This document shows positions 50,889-61,763 of a stretch of DNA of 64,000 nucleotides, in pieces. Positions within the stretch are counted from its first letter, which is position 1. Each line of letters starts with the position of its first letter. Position numbers and translations under genes: made by a program. Under the pieces are notes generated by a model. The model was not told the origin of the DNA. It was given only the letters and a program-made list of their open reading frames with translations, and searched no databases. Source of the DNA: Microthyrium microscopicum. Its lineage: Eukaryota; Ascomycota; Dothideomycetes; Microthyriales; Microthyriaceae. The stretch is from the NCBI GenBank assembly GCA_010405405.1, contig MU004233.1, positions 2,210,539 through 2,274,538 on the forward strand. Reading direction: 5' to 3'.

Positions 50889-51751
50889 TCATGCCGCTGC
50901 AGTATGATGACCATCAACAACTGGTCCATCGACTGTATCAAGATGCTTTCCCTCTGCTGGTACCGAGACACCCTTCTCGTGCTGGTGCTTAAACCTGATC
51001 TCATCATACGCCGCCAACCCAACCCAAATCAGCAACAAAACACCAACAATAACAAAGTTGCGAATGATGGACCCAGTAGGAATCACATTATCCTCCATCG
51101 CCAACTGGAATCCCAGTCCATTGTTGATGATACCAAGCAGAATCGACAACCGTCCAACCCAGCGATGCACATAAGCAAACACACTCTTTCCACCAGTTCG
51201 CTTAAAATGACGATGCTGCAGAATGCCCATCGCCGGCTGTACCAATACGATTACAGCCACTACAACCAGCCCAATGATAACGTGTGCAGGCACTGACCCA
51301 GATAGGCGATCCGTATCCTGCGCCAACCGAATGCCCAAAGCCATTGCGCCCACCATCATGACTGTCGCGAGCACTTGGATAGGTACATGTATGGATGGTA
51401 TTTTATTGCGCAGATACGTATTACGTAGGAAGGAGATCTTGTCGATTGGCAGGTGTACTGCGATCGCGCCGAGTGGGTAGAGGATAATGAAGACGATGCT
51501 CATGATACACGCGTGGCCGTTGCGAAGGCGGTTGTAAACCTTGTAGGAGTCGGTGCCATAACCTTCATCGGCACGTTTGCGGAGGGCGTAGGTGCTTGGT
51601 TGGAGAGGTTGGCCTTGGACTGCTGCGATGATGTTGTCGGGACCTGGGAAGTGGTTAGTTTCATGGGCTATCTCATTGGAGGATTGGGATATGTACCAAG
51701 GAGTAGTGCTAGGAGAAGTACTGGCAACGCGATGGTGGAGTAGCGTATCAT
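50889..51751 (-). CDS. Cytochrome b561-type integral membrane protein
   Basis: Two exons, 51697-51751 and 50889-51643, with a 53-nt intron, giving 269 aa. The first exon encodes a signal peptide (MIRYSTIALPVLLLALLL). After a short lumenal segment comes a five- or six-helix membrane core with the features of eukaryotic b561/ferric-reductase-like proteins: NGHACIMSIVFIILYPLG, a helix with IHVPIQVLATVMMVG, AHVIIGLVVVAVIVLVQP, and HRWVGRLSILLGIINNGLGF. The His residues in these helices would bind two haems for electron transfer across the membrane. No DOMON domain precedes it in this model. The C-terminus is hydrophilic and His-rich and probably cytosolic. Divergence of function within this family is wide, so the electron donor and acceptor are unknown. 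Confidence 0.85.
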
Positions 51752-52776
51752 TTTGGTGTTGTAAATGTATATTTGGCTTGAAGACTTAGATCAAGATGGA
51801 GAATTAAATGCAAAAGTTTTTAAAATGCGATAATGACAAAGAGTAGAAAGGAATGGCATTTCTCTATTTTCTGAGGCTCTACTCCTATTATGACAGTTTC
51901 ATGGACGCGGCAAGTCCCGTCGCTGTCAGAGCGATTCAGCGTCAGCAACACACGGCAAACTGCAAAGCCATGGAATGGTTGTGAAACCAGACCAAAAGAA
52001 TGCAGCTTGGCGCTATTTTGGGCGTTTACAACTGCCAGCCACGATTTCAAAGAGATCGGCATCTGATTTAGGCCAATGAGCGTCTTTTCGTTGGTCATTT
52101 TATAGGCTAGATGCTGGACGGGTAGGTTGCAGGCCGAGAGAGATCTGGTGATATTCCCTGATATTCCCAACTCCCAACTCTCGCTTGTACGAACTACGAA
52201 ATACGAAAGTACTTGTGAGCCTGCTGCAGCTTGCAACGCTAGATACTAAAGTAGAAGTAGACTTTCCTTACTTCTTTGACGAGATGGAAAGTTCCGTATC
52301 AGGGACTCGGTCTTGCGTATAACCTTTCTACGAAGTACCTTCTTGCAACGAGTCCACGACTGACTCCTGGCTTGTTATGAGACAAGGAGAAATGTATGAC
52401 GAGTTCAGCTGTTAAGCTCTTGGAGGATACAATCGAAGGGTTTCACCATAACATCTCCCAAAAAAAGAAAGCGCGCCATAGATAGAAGAGAACATGTTTG
52501 AAGGTGTAAGTACTGTTCCATGGTATGTGTCTGAAAGCTAATACTTCAGAGCGAGGTAAACTGTACAGTCTTCTTAACATATCTCCCGGGAGAATAGAAA
52601 CATGTTTCATACAATGTGTTCAAAAGCTGCTCACAGCGTAAATTGTTCATAAACATACTAATATAAACAAGAAGTAGTTTTGGTATCATCGCCATGACAT
52701 AACTTACCCATTTTCCAAAGAGTATTCCCATCAACGCCAATCCAACTCATATCATCCAATGTTATTTTCAGCCTCA
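51752..52776. other. Intergenic region
   Basis: About 1 kb. A 138-codon minus-strand frame at 51820-52236 has a composition unlike the flanking genes and no recognisable motif; I do not call it. Otherwise nothing seen. Confidence 0.4.
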
Positions 52777-53667
52777 TCATACAGTCCTCATCGACGACAT
52801 AGAAGCCCACCTCTTCAACGACTTGATCGACCAACTCGAATGCCTCTTCATCTCCCCCGGACTCGCCATCTTCTTCGCCCTCGGCAACATATTCTCACTC
52901 GCCATGCCCACCAACCCCGGCCTTGAAGCCCCATCCGAACTCTCCTCTTCCTCCGCCAGCACATCCAGCGTGCGCTCCAAACTCGGCGAAGGCATAAACT
53001 CCGTATCCATCTGGTTGATTGTCGCAACGACCAAACACATCCCATTCGTCTTCTGATTACACGGCACACACTTGAGACCTTTGAGATCGACACTGACGCT
53101 GCCGCGCGATCGCTTTATTCGTGAGACGGGAACACTGGATACGAGACCGCAGGACGCACAGCTCCAGAAGTAGTTTAGACGGCTCGCATCTTGCAGAATT
53201 GGCGCTTTGCGGTTTGCGTCGAAGGATATTACGCTGTCTGTGTCGATGGTGCATTTCCGGCAGAAGGAATGCGTGCAGCGGTCACATACTGCGTGGCATT
53301 TGTCTGCTACTGGTTCGTCGTCTTCGTGCGCTAGGACTGGTTGCGAATGGGGACAGCGGCAGCAGTTTATTAGACTTGTGCGGAGGGGTGTGAGTGGGTC
53401 GTTTGGATCAAAGTCGCTGATGTCGCGGGCGCTGGGGCCGTGGGATTGTGGTGAGAGGGGGGATGTTGGTGATGTGTTGTCGAGGGAGTTGTCGTCTGAG
53501 AAGGGGTCGGTGTGGATGTCGGTGTAGAGATCAGGTTGGATATCGGAGGGGTGGTTGGAGATGATGAGTTTGGTGTCTATGTCGTCGACTAAGCTGTCGT
53601 AGCGGGAGTGTTGTTTTATGGGTGTGTAGGTGCCCTTTGTGGTATCGGCGAAGGTTATGCCTGGCAT
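52777..53667 (-). CDS. Cys-rich protein of unknown function with a zinc-finger-like region
   Basis: A single-exon frame of 296 aa from MPGITFADTT. The N-terminal ~110 residues are disordered, rich in Asp, Ser, Thr and Pro. The middle contains closely spaced Cys and His: CCRCPHSQ, then CHAVCDRCTHSFCRKC, WSCASCGLV and KCVPCNQKTNG, which suggest one or two zinc-binding modules of treble-clef or RING-like type. The C-terminus has a Ser/Lys/Met-rich basic tail. No signal peptide or membrane segment. The open frame continues upstream of the chosen ATG without another ATG. I recognise this as a common fungal hypothetical type but cannot name it. Confidence 0.75.
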   Translation of the reverse strand: MPGITFADTTKGTYTPIKQHSRYDSLVDDIDTKLIISNHPSDIQPDLYTDIHTDPFSDDNSLDNTSPTSPLSPQSHGPSARDISDFDPNDPLTPLRTSLINCCRCPHSQPVLAHEDDEPVADKCHAVCDRCTHSFCRKCTIDTDSVISFDANRKAPILQDASRLNYFWSCASCGLVSSVPVSRIKRSRGSVSVDLKGLKCVPCNQKTNGMCLVVATINQMDTEFMPSPSLERTLDVLAEEEESSDGASRPGLVGMASENMLPRAKKMASPGEMKRHSSWSIKSLKRWASMSSMRTV

Positions 53668-54941
53668 GTTGGACTGATTGATATGTATGATGGCTACACA
53701 GGTATGTGGTGGTGATATGCCTTTGGTATGTACTGGTGAGGTTCCCTTTACACGTTCTTCAAGAGCGGCCAGTTGAGCTACTTTATGTAACAAAGTCAGC
53801 AACCGAGTATGTAAAGGAACCGAAACGGTAGAGGAACCGCCTTGGGCTCAAACCCCTGGGTCCAAGACCACTATCAGAAGACAAGAATCAGGGCTATTTC
53901 TCCGAGATAGCAGAGTTTATAACTGTCCTGCCTATTTTATGATTCATATTTCCTGTCTTGGATACTTCAAACCTGGTAAATTTGCGGCGAAGTAAAGAAA
54001 TTTAGACAGCAATGTCGAGCTTTGGTGCTAGTTCTGCCATATCTATTCTTGCATCCTACTCTACAGGGGAGTCCGATGTGTCTATCACTTTTTGCGTATA
54101 TCTACCGTTTGGGACTGATAGGGCTTCTAGGCTCGACTGGTTCGCTATGTACGCTAGAGTAGCGGGATGGGGTTTGCTCAGCCTCAGCTGTCAGATTTGT
54201 ACCCTTGCTGGCTTGTCGATCGAGAGTAGCTTTGACAGGTTTGGCATTTTATCTTTACGGAAGTCAATGGTCCAAGTTTTGTATCGTGTTTCAATCTTTA
54301 TACATGCTTAGCAGTGACAATATTGAGGGAGGCACTGGCTTTGAATCGCATATTAAAGTATTGCCGAGGAACAATCCTTCAGTGACTGGGGTTGATATAT
54401 TCAGTGTGGATCAGGAATCCTTCGGTGAAGGTTGCCAACCTGCCATCTTTTGCACAGCTGACTCACGGAGAGAGCGTTCTACGCAGACTAATTGTTCCCA
54501 TCTTCACTAATAGTGGGGGAAAATGCTAGTCGAAAGCTTGCATATGAGAAAGAATCTCGAAGAGTCGAAGACTAAGATGTGCATGAGCATGGTTAGTACC
54601 AAATTTAGACTTACCCCGGATACAAAAGTCCCGGTACAAAAATCGAAAAGCTTGTATGGCAAGGTCTCGTCATTGATATAAGTCGCAGCTCGTGAGTCCC
54701 TATCTCTCAATATTTGACTGAGCCTCAACGTGGACTCTGCTTTAATCAATACGAGAATTCTTTGCGGCTCGGCTCAATGGTACAGTGCTTAAACGTTTGG
54801 ATGTTGGTTTAAGCTTACAAGGCTTTGAACTGGCACATGCGGGTCGTTTCGGCAAATTCCAGTCCAACGTAAGCAATGCATTGCTAGTGGTAAATCGTGG
54901 GGTATATTGAATAGAGTTTTTACAGTGGCTATGTTGTATAG
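53668..54941. other. Intergenic region left of the MULE insertion
   Basis: About 1.3 kb. Several overlapping small frames on both strands, none convincing. Its right end is the pre-insertion 3' flank of the mL59 gene, now separated from it by the transposon. Confidence 0.4.
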
Positions 54942-54950
54942 TTTCCATTG
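54942..54950. repeat. 9-bp target-site duplication TTTCCATTG, left copy
   Basis: TTTCCATTG directly precedes the left terminal inverted repeat and recurs in the same orientation at 58094-58102 directly after the right one. Nine bases is the usual duplication of Mutator-like elements. Confidence 0.88.
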
Positions 54951-55028
54951 GGCGATTGTTAAGTGGCCTCAGCTAATTCTGAGGTGGCCCCAGAAGGATC
55001 TTAGGTGGCCTCAGCCGCCGTTATCCAA
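54951..55028 (+). repeat. Left terminal inverted repeat of MULE
   Basis: 78 bp starting GGCGATTGTTAAGTGG; identical to the reverse complement of 58016-58093 except for one C/T difference. Contains GTGGCC three times at regular spacing. Confidence 0.92.
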
Positions 55029-58015
55029 ACGATTATCCACTAATCCTGTATCGATCTAACCTTAAGTAGCCTTAGTCTAACCTAATATAGTAATATCTTA
55101 AAAAATAAAAATAGATTACTATTAAGCCTTACTTCTAACTTCATATCTAACTTTATATTCTTAATTACTACTACTACTACTATAATTACTACTTCTTTAT
55201 AATATAATTACTTAACTATAAACTAACTAAAATAGATTAATTTAACGTTCCTTGTATTCTTAATCTTCCCTTTATTAGCGTTATTTATCTTACTTAGTAG
55301 GAAGGCCTTAACGCTATTTATGCCTATAATGAAATTTATAAATATTATATTAAATAAAAGCGTAGTTCCTTTTTTAAATTAAACCCTAATAACGTATATA
55401 TTTAGTATATTAAAGCTAGTAAACCCTCTTATTATAGAGATACCTTTTATAATATTAAAAGCGTAAGGAATTATTGCTTTTATAACTATTAAATTATATA
55501 AAGTAAGAATAAAGCTCTTTTAGAATAAATTATTAATTATTAAGGTACTTATTATGACTATCTTATAGTATAAATAAATACTACTTACGCTACTATTTAA
55601 TTATAGGCTTAGGAAGCTTTAGAAATCTATAATAAAGTTACTATTTTATCTTTAAATAAGAGGACGTTACTAAGTAAGATAATAGTAACCTTTTAGCATA
55701 AATATCCTAACCTTATAATTACTATTTAGGACATCTATAATATAAGAAGCCTTAATAAGATAATTTAACTCGCTAAATATACCCTAATTAATATTATAGT
55801 AGCTAAATTACGTACGTACTTTAAATTTATATATAAAATCTAAGTATGCTAAAATAAGCTTATAAGCTTATTATTAGTATCTAAATAGTCTATTAAGCTT
55901 TATTAAACTTATTCTAATATCTTACTCTTTAATTTAATATACTAAACTAATAAATATAAGATGCTAATATTCTATATTAGTATAGTAATAATAATAAATA
56001 AATACTTTAGTATAGCGTTTATATATATAATAAGTAAAGATAAAGTATAATATTAGTAGGCGCTAGAAGCATTTAATAAGAAGGTTTAACTAAGAATTCT
56101 TCTCTTAAATATTATCTTTATAAACTATTACCTAGCGCTAAAGAACGCCCTTATGACGTTAATTCCTAATCCTTAATTAATATACTAATACTACTATAAA
56201 GAGGTTATTTGTCTTTATATTAAGATATATTAGAATCGTCTTTAATATCTTAAGGATCCTATAGGAAGAGCTATTGCTACGTAGACTTAGGAATTAGCCT
56301 ATAAGCTATAGTTAAAAGTAGCTAAAATTCCTCTATTATTAGAGTTAATTTACTAATAAATTTATAGGTTCTTTACGCTTTAATAGAGCTTAAACTAAAC
56401 GCTACGTAGAAATATCTTAATACTATATTAAAAGTAGATAGTAAAGGTCTTTATTTTATATTATATCTTAGGAAGACCTAGATACTATAGAAATATTAAC
56501 TTTATAACGCCTATATCTTTAGAGTCTGCTATTTAGGTATAAAAATAACCTCTTTACTAGAAGGATTATATAATGCTATTAAAGAATAAATTTAAAAGAA
56601 TAGTAATTTTCTCTCTGTCTTAAATACTCTAAAGGACGCTATTAAGGCTTAATATAAATGACTAAAAGATACTATAGGCTATAAGGCTAAATACGCGTTA
56701 TATAATCTACTACTATAGCATCTTTCTATTATATTAAGAATATTTTACTACTTTATTAGTAACTATGCTCTAGATTTAATAAAGAAGTAATATCTTAAGT
56801 ATAAAAATAAGGAATTTAGATGAGTTAAACGTATAGAGTACTCTTTAATCTTTACTACTACTATAGAGTTACTATATAGTTATACTATTAGGCTAAAGCT
56901 TACTAAAGACTTCTATTAGGTTCTTAATAAGGCTAATATTAATTCTTATTAGTTTTATAATTAATTTAAGTCTAGTAGAAGGTTAAATTGTCTTTTATAA
57001 TATCCTATTAGTTAAGATTTATTACCTAAAGCTACGTTAGGAATTTAGCCTTTAGATATTATTTATAGTAGTAGACGTCTTTAAGTATCTTAGCTTAGCG
57101 CTTAGCCTAATTAACGCCTATAGGCTTTAATAGGTTAAATACTATCTTATACTAAGCTTTAGCCTATTCTATTGCTAGCAATAGTTAATATAGTAGCTAT
57201 AGTGGCTATAGCGTCTTAAGAATTTATTAATATTAAAGATTTAGATACTAAACTTATATAGACTTACGTTATAAAACGCTAGCTACTACTAGAAGCTATA
57301 GAAGTAATAGATCTTATAGTAGAATTAGGCCCTTCTTTATAACTTTAGCTAGATTTAAGCCTATAACCTTCTTTAGCTAAACGCTAATACTAAAATACTA
57401 CTCTTCTTATTTAACCTTTACCTAAATAAGTATTAAGTAAACGCGTTGTAGCTCTATTAAAGAAGGTGCTTTAGATTAAAGTAGACTATTAGGCTACGCA
57501 AATTAAAGAGTTAGAACGCTATTAAGCTAAATAAGAGCGCTATTAGGCTAATCTTAAAGAACGTCTTACTAGAGCTAAAGCTATAGCTATAGAGGCCTAA
57601 ATTATTACTTTAATAACTATTATTACTATTAAGATAATAATGTATAAAGGGGTTACTATCGCTACTACTACTTACGCGTTAGTTTAACTAACTAGAGACT
57701 TAAATAAGAGAGGAAAAAGGCCTATTTAGTAGTATTTAGGTAGATGTACTTAAAGATAGTTTAATACTAAGAATTCGCGTAAAGATTATATATAAATTAG
57801 CTATAAAATACGTATATTATCTTTAGTAGTAGCTAGTAGCTTTAGATCTCTCTAAGGGCCTAATTTGGGTATAAAATAAATATTTTTAGAGTTAATATTC
57901 TACGCGCGCCCTTTAGGCGTTAATACAATATAATAACCTAATTTTTGAGTAATATTTAACTACCACTAGGGCCACCTTAGATCCATAGTTAATTTCCTAT
58001 TTGGGTTTAGATCCA

Positions 58016-58093
58016 TTGGATAACGGCGGCTGAGGCCACCTAAGATCCTTCTAGGGCCACCTCAGAATTAGCTGAGGCCACTTAACAATCGCC
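58016..58093 (-). repeat. Right terminal inverted repeat of MULE
   Basis: 78 bp; lies between the RIP-decayed interior and the mL59 3' UTR. A further subterminal box, GGGCCACCTTAGATCC, lies just inside at about 57969-57984. Confidence 0.92.
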
Positions 58094-58102
58094 TTTCCAT
58101 TG
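58094..58102. repeat. 9-bp target-site duplication TTTCCATTG, right copy
   Basis: Same nine bases as 54942-54950, 17 bp beyond the mL59 stop codon. Confidence 0.88.
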
Positions 58103-58119
58103 TAGCTTCAATGGACCGG

Positions 58120-58739
58120 TTATCTGGGATATTTCTTCCAGCCAACACCATGCCCTCTCTGTCACGATGAGTTAGCGCAATGGCGAGTATAATTTTAGTA
58201 GAGCGACTTACTGTTTTCCACTCCCTGATCAATTTGGGCATTTCTGTCATTGCGGTTTCTCTCTGTCTGACCTTGAACATCATGGCTCGTTCCCAGCTGT
58301 GACCCTTGACTTGTTGACCTTCACCTGTTCCTCGTACTCGAGAGCCTAATTCTCGTCGTGCTTCTCGAACCGCTTGTTTCTTTATGGTCCATGGTAATAG
58401 CTCTTCGACCCCATGTGCTCGTGCTAGTCTAACCAAGCCTGCCTGTTTTCGCATATTGTACATCGGTGCTCTCCATTTCTGTGTGGTTGGGTTTTGCCAG
58501 GGCAGGAAGGGATTGTAGTTGGGGTCTTCAGTTGGGTGTTCTGATGTGACATGTCGGTTATTTGGTTCTATAGTATATTTTGTGGTACCATCTTCTTTAA
58601 GGATTGGGACTTTTCTTGGAGCGAGAACCGGTTCGGCGGCAGTCTCAGGCTTGGGTGGAAAACGGGTGAAGAAGCGTATGAGTCGAGGAGGAAGGGTTTT
58701 GGCGATTTCGATAAACTGGGTATTTGCGGCGGCCGCCAT
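58120..58739 (-). CDS. MRPL25: Mitochondrial large ribosomal subunit protein mL59 (Mrpl25)
   Basis: A fungal-specific protein of the mitochondrial large ribosomal subunit. Two exons, 58212-58739 and 58120-58158, with a 53-nt intron (GTAAGT, GCTAAC, CAG), give 188 aa. Family features are LPPRLIRFFTRFPPKP near the N-terminus, YNPFLPWQNPTTQKWRAP, and KQAGLVRLARAHGVEELLPW in the middle, and the short spliced tail RGHGVGWKKYPR at the end. If the intron is retained, the frame instead runs through the 3' UTR into the MULE inverted repeat and stops there. The MULE sits 18 bp past the true stop, so coding is intact but the 3' UTR and polyadenylation region are displaced by 3.1 kb of transposon. Start is the first ATG. 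The gene is divergent from taxilin. Confidence 0.92.
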
Positions 58740-59491
58740 GATGGTGATTTCAAGAGGGTATATCGAGCTCCAGATTTTGATATAGCCTGATTGTCGCTGA
58801 GTATGCTGTGCTGTGGGAAAGCAATGACAGTCTCAATTATGCCGTGTCCATTGCAGATTCTGCTTCCAGGTGTACGAGAAATCTGAGATAAGGCCAAGAA
58901 GGAAGGGACGACGGCGGTATGAAAGATGTTGCGATTTGCGACAGTCAAAATGACTTTCAATGTTGTTAAAAAAATGAAAGACTTGAATTGGGAAGGAGCA
59001 ATGGACATTGAGGGCAGACACACTTGTCCCATTTGGGGAGAGTGCCAAGACTCGATTTGGTGGACCTGTGGATTGACAAGAGAAACAACGACAGACTCTC
59101 TCACTCTCTCACTTTCAGACTCCCTTTAACTCCTCCACAACCCAGGGCTACAACCACTTCCCCTCAATCTTACAATCTGCATCTACCACACTCGCCATTT
59201 CATATCGACTATCGCTATTATTCAAACTCTTCTTACACCATTGAAATAACCGCCATTGTCCTCCACCACCCTGACGCGCTGCGGTCCGAGACTGCCGTAT
59301 GCCAAGTTTCTGATCGTTCTGCCACCTCATACTCGACTCATGTCGCTCCGCTATACTCTTGCTCACACAAATACACCGTTGAACTGCTGAGGATACACGA
59401 TTGACTGAGCTTTTGCGCTTCTTTGACCATCTCCATGACAAAAGATCTCAGCAGTACATCCTCGCCACAATTGAACAATTGTTAGGCGATC
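58740..59491. other. Divergent promoter region of mL59 and taxilin
   Basis: About 750 bp between two start codons. The taxilin side has CT-rich stretches (ACTCTCTCACTCTCTCAC near 59096) typical of fungal core promoters. No gene seen. Confidence 0.5.
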
Positions 59492-61102
59492 ATGGCCGAC
59501 ACACGGAATGGCAGCCAATCTGGTGCCAGTAATGTTTCTCCTTCAAATACGACCCAGAAGAAAAGCAAAGGGAAAACCCAAAGCAAACCGGATCTGCACC
59601 AAGCAATACAATCTAGAATGAATGAACTGCAGGGCATTCAGGAAGCCGACAAAGAATTAGAGCTTGAAATTAGTGAGTTGTTAGGATTGTCATGCTCTCG
59701 ATGGCAAACTTTGCTACCATTCCTTGTTGCTGACCATTATATAGCTCGTGAGGTTAAGAAAGCGAACAGAGAATTGTCCTCTAAGACTGCACAGTTGGAT
59801 CCACTCTCAAAAGCCACACTTATTCAAGAACGATGGGCCAAGCTACTCACTGAAATGAAACGTTTGGAACGCGACAATCAGAAATCCAAGAGACGGGCCG
59901 ATACTTTGCAAAAGGAACGCGACACTGCAAAATCCGAACTTACAAAAATGACGTCGATCAAGGACAAGCTCGAAAAACTATCAAGGGACTCTATGAGCAA
60001 CAATAAGAAGTTACAGGTATGAGCTCAGACTTTGCCTACTTGAGGTACATGGTCTAATTCGCACAGACCGACCTCGAGAAATGTCAAAATCAAGAAGCAC
60101 AGTCCCGGGAAGCGCTAAATGATAGACTCGAGACCATGACCGGTGACGTTGAAGCTGTAATAGAATCTCATGAAAAGGCAAGAAAAGAAAGCGAGACTTC
60201 TTTAACGGATGAGTTGTATGTTTCCTATACTTCTCGTTTGCCTTTTGCTCATGACAGTCTCAGATTTCGCCAGAAATGTAAAAGTTTCATCGATCAATAC
60301 GAACTCCGAGAACTTCATTTTCAATCTCTTCTTCGCAGCAAAGACCTCGAAATTCAATACCATATAGCCAAATTAGATCAACAAAAACGCGCACAAGAAG
60401 TTGAATCAAGTCGCTCAAGCCAATTAACTCGACAAGTCTCCACTTTCTCACAAACCGAAAACGAGCTGCGCTCTCAGCTAAACATTTACGTCGAAAAGTT
60501 CAAGCAGGTGAGTGACGCACTGCTTAAACACTTTCCTGTATTTGCAACCTGTCTTCTCCCCGCTTTCAATGTTGCTAACGTATGCTTTCAAGGTCGAGGA
60601 TACATTGAACAGCTCCAACGATCTTTTCCTCACTTTCAGAAAGGAAATGGAAGAAATGTCCAAGAAGACAAAGCGACTGGAAAAGGAAAATCTGGCACTC
60701 ACCCGGAAGCATGAAGCAACAAATCAAAGTATCATGAGGATGGCCGAGGACCGTACCAAAAATCAGAAGGAAATGGACATCCTGCGTAAGCGAAATGAGA
60801 ACCTCGAAAAGCTCTGTCGTGGCATGCAGGCTCAAGGTCGTGGACAGTCTGTCGTTACACAGGAACATCCTGCAGAAGCTGGACAGGTTGCCTTGGATGA
60901 TGATGAAGGCACTGGAAGCGAGTACGATGATGACTACGACGACGAGGACGGCAGCGATGAATATGACGATGAAAGCGATGATCTTGTCGAGCAGACGGCT
61001 CAACATGCTCAACATATTCAACCTCCTACCAGGCGAATTGCTAATGGCGCTGCTGGGCCTACGCCAGTAACCACAGCCGCCGTTAATGGAGTTACTGCAT
61101 AG
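59492..61102 (+). CDS. Taxilin-family coiled-coil protein
   Basis: Taxilins are long coiled-coil proteins linked to vesicle traffic through syntaxin binding in animals; fungal homologues are little studied. Five exons are proposed: 59492-59672, 59745-60016, 60067-60215, 60264-60507 and 60593-61102, with introns of 72, 50, 48 and 85 nt, giving 451 aa. After a Ser/Lys-rich N-terminus, about residues 60-350 are continuous heptad-rich helix; diagnostic family stretches are LIQERWAKLLTEMKRLERDN, FRQKCKSFIDQYELRELHF, LLRSKDLEIQYHIAKL, and VEDTLNSSNDLFLTFRKEM followed by KRLEKENLAL. The C-terminus is an acidic Asp/Glu/Tyr-rich run, then a Pro/Ala/Thr tail. Family assignment is secure from these motifs; the cellular role here is inference. 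Confidence 0.9.
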
Positions 61103-61763
61103 CAGCTTTCTCTCGATGGCCTCTTTCATAATCTTGCTTATTATTTTGGCTGATCGAGTGAGTCTTCGGAATTACTTGATACATAAATCATCGCTAGATC
61201 GGTTTTCTGCTCACAGTTGATGTGTTGTCTCTATTATCTACATGTGAACGTGAATCCTCATCCTATGGGATGTGCTGTGATTTACATTATTCAAGTGCTC
61301 CTTGTCAGTAGTAGCGCTATATTGTAATCCTCATCATTGACGAGCGGCCCATACAAAGCAATTTCAAATCATAGTCGATGCTTGAGGCTCCTAGCTACTG
61401 TGTCGCGACCCAGAAACCAATATTCAAGTCCATGTGGCTATAAATAGTAGGTAGATCTCAAATGTCATGACATCGTGCTACGTTCATCACTACCTCGGTC
61501 GTCCTCAACCCCATCTTTTCGACCATCATCCCCGCTGACTCTACAACTCCAACCCTACGCGCCACTCATGGCTTCCTTTAACCCCCATATGAAGCTGAAA
61601 TCCTATATCTCTCTCATCTTCATTCCTCCCTGATTCACGCGACACAAACCAATACTTCAAATCCTACAGACCAGCACCACCCATCCAACGAACCAACTCC
61701 ATCCCCTCCGCTGATCCCATCCCACTCACCTCGACTGCAGGTGAACTCAATTGAACGCCAACC
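61103..61763. other. Intergenic region before the nitronate monooxygenase gene
   Basis: About 660 bp. The right part is C-rich with many CCAxC runs, as in fungal 5' leaders. No coding signal. Confidence 0.45.

Larger units (their letters stand above)
54951..58093 (+). mobile_element. RIP-decayed Mutator-like (MULE) DNA transposon
   Basis: A 3,143-bp element with 78-bp terminal inverted repeats (54951-55028 and 58016-58093, one mismatch) and a 9-bp target duplication. The interior is AT-saturated with transition-type damage and no surviving frame. On the plus strand around 56.85-56.96 kb the decayed pattern FTTTxGLxxxxTIR...NxHW (Cys, His and Trp codons changed by RIP-type transitions) matches the SWIM-like zinc motif and following region near the end of MULE transposases; upstream sequence is consistent with the MULE transposase body. 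The inverted repeats contain three copies of a GTGGCC box, likely transposase binding sites, and keep normal composition while RIP starts just inside. hAT elements would give 8-bp duplications and short repeats, so MULE is preferred. Confidence 0.83.

Noticed and set aside
51820-52236. 138-codon minus-strand frame
   Set aside because: No recognisable motif; composition and amino acid make-up look random.
53668-53802. Upstream extension of the Cys-rich gene
   Set aside because: Begins at TTG; the first ATG is at 53667.
54951-58093. hAT or Fot1/pogo classification of the DNA transposon
   Set aside because: hAT elements make 8-bp duplications with short inverted repeats and Fot1/pogo duplicate TA; here a 9-bp duplication, 78-bp inverted repeats and a MULE-like motif favour Mutator-like.
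58068-58119. C-terminus of mL59 extending into the MULE repeat
   Set aside because: It arises only if the 53-nt intron is retained; splicing gives the family-typical GWKKYPR ending and stop at 58120.
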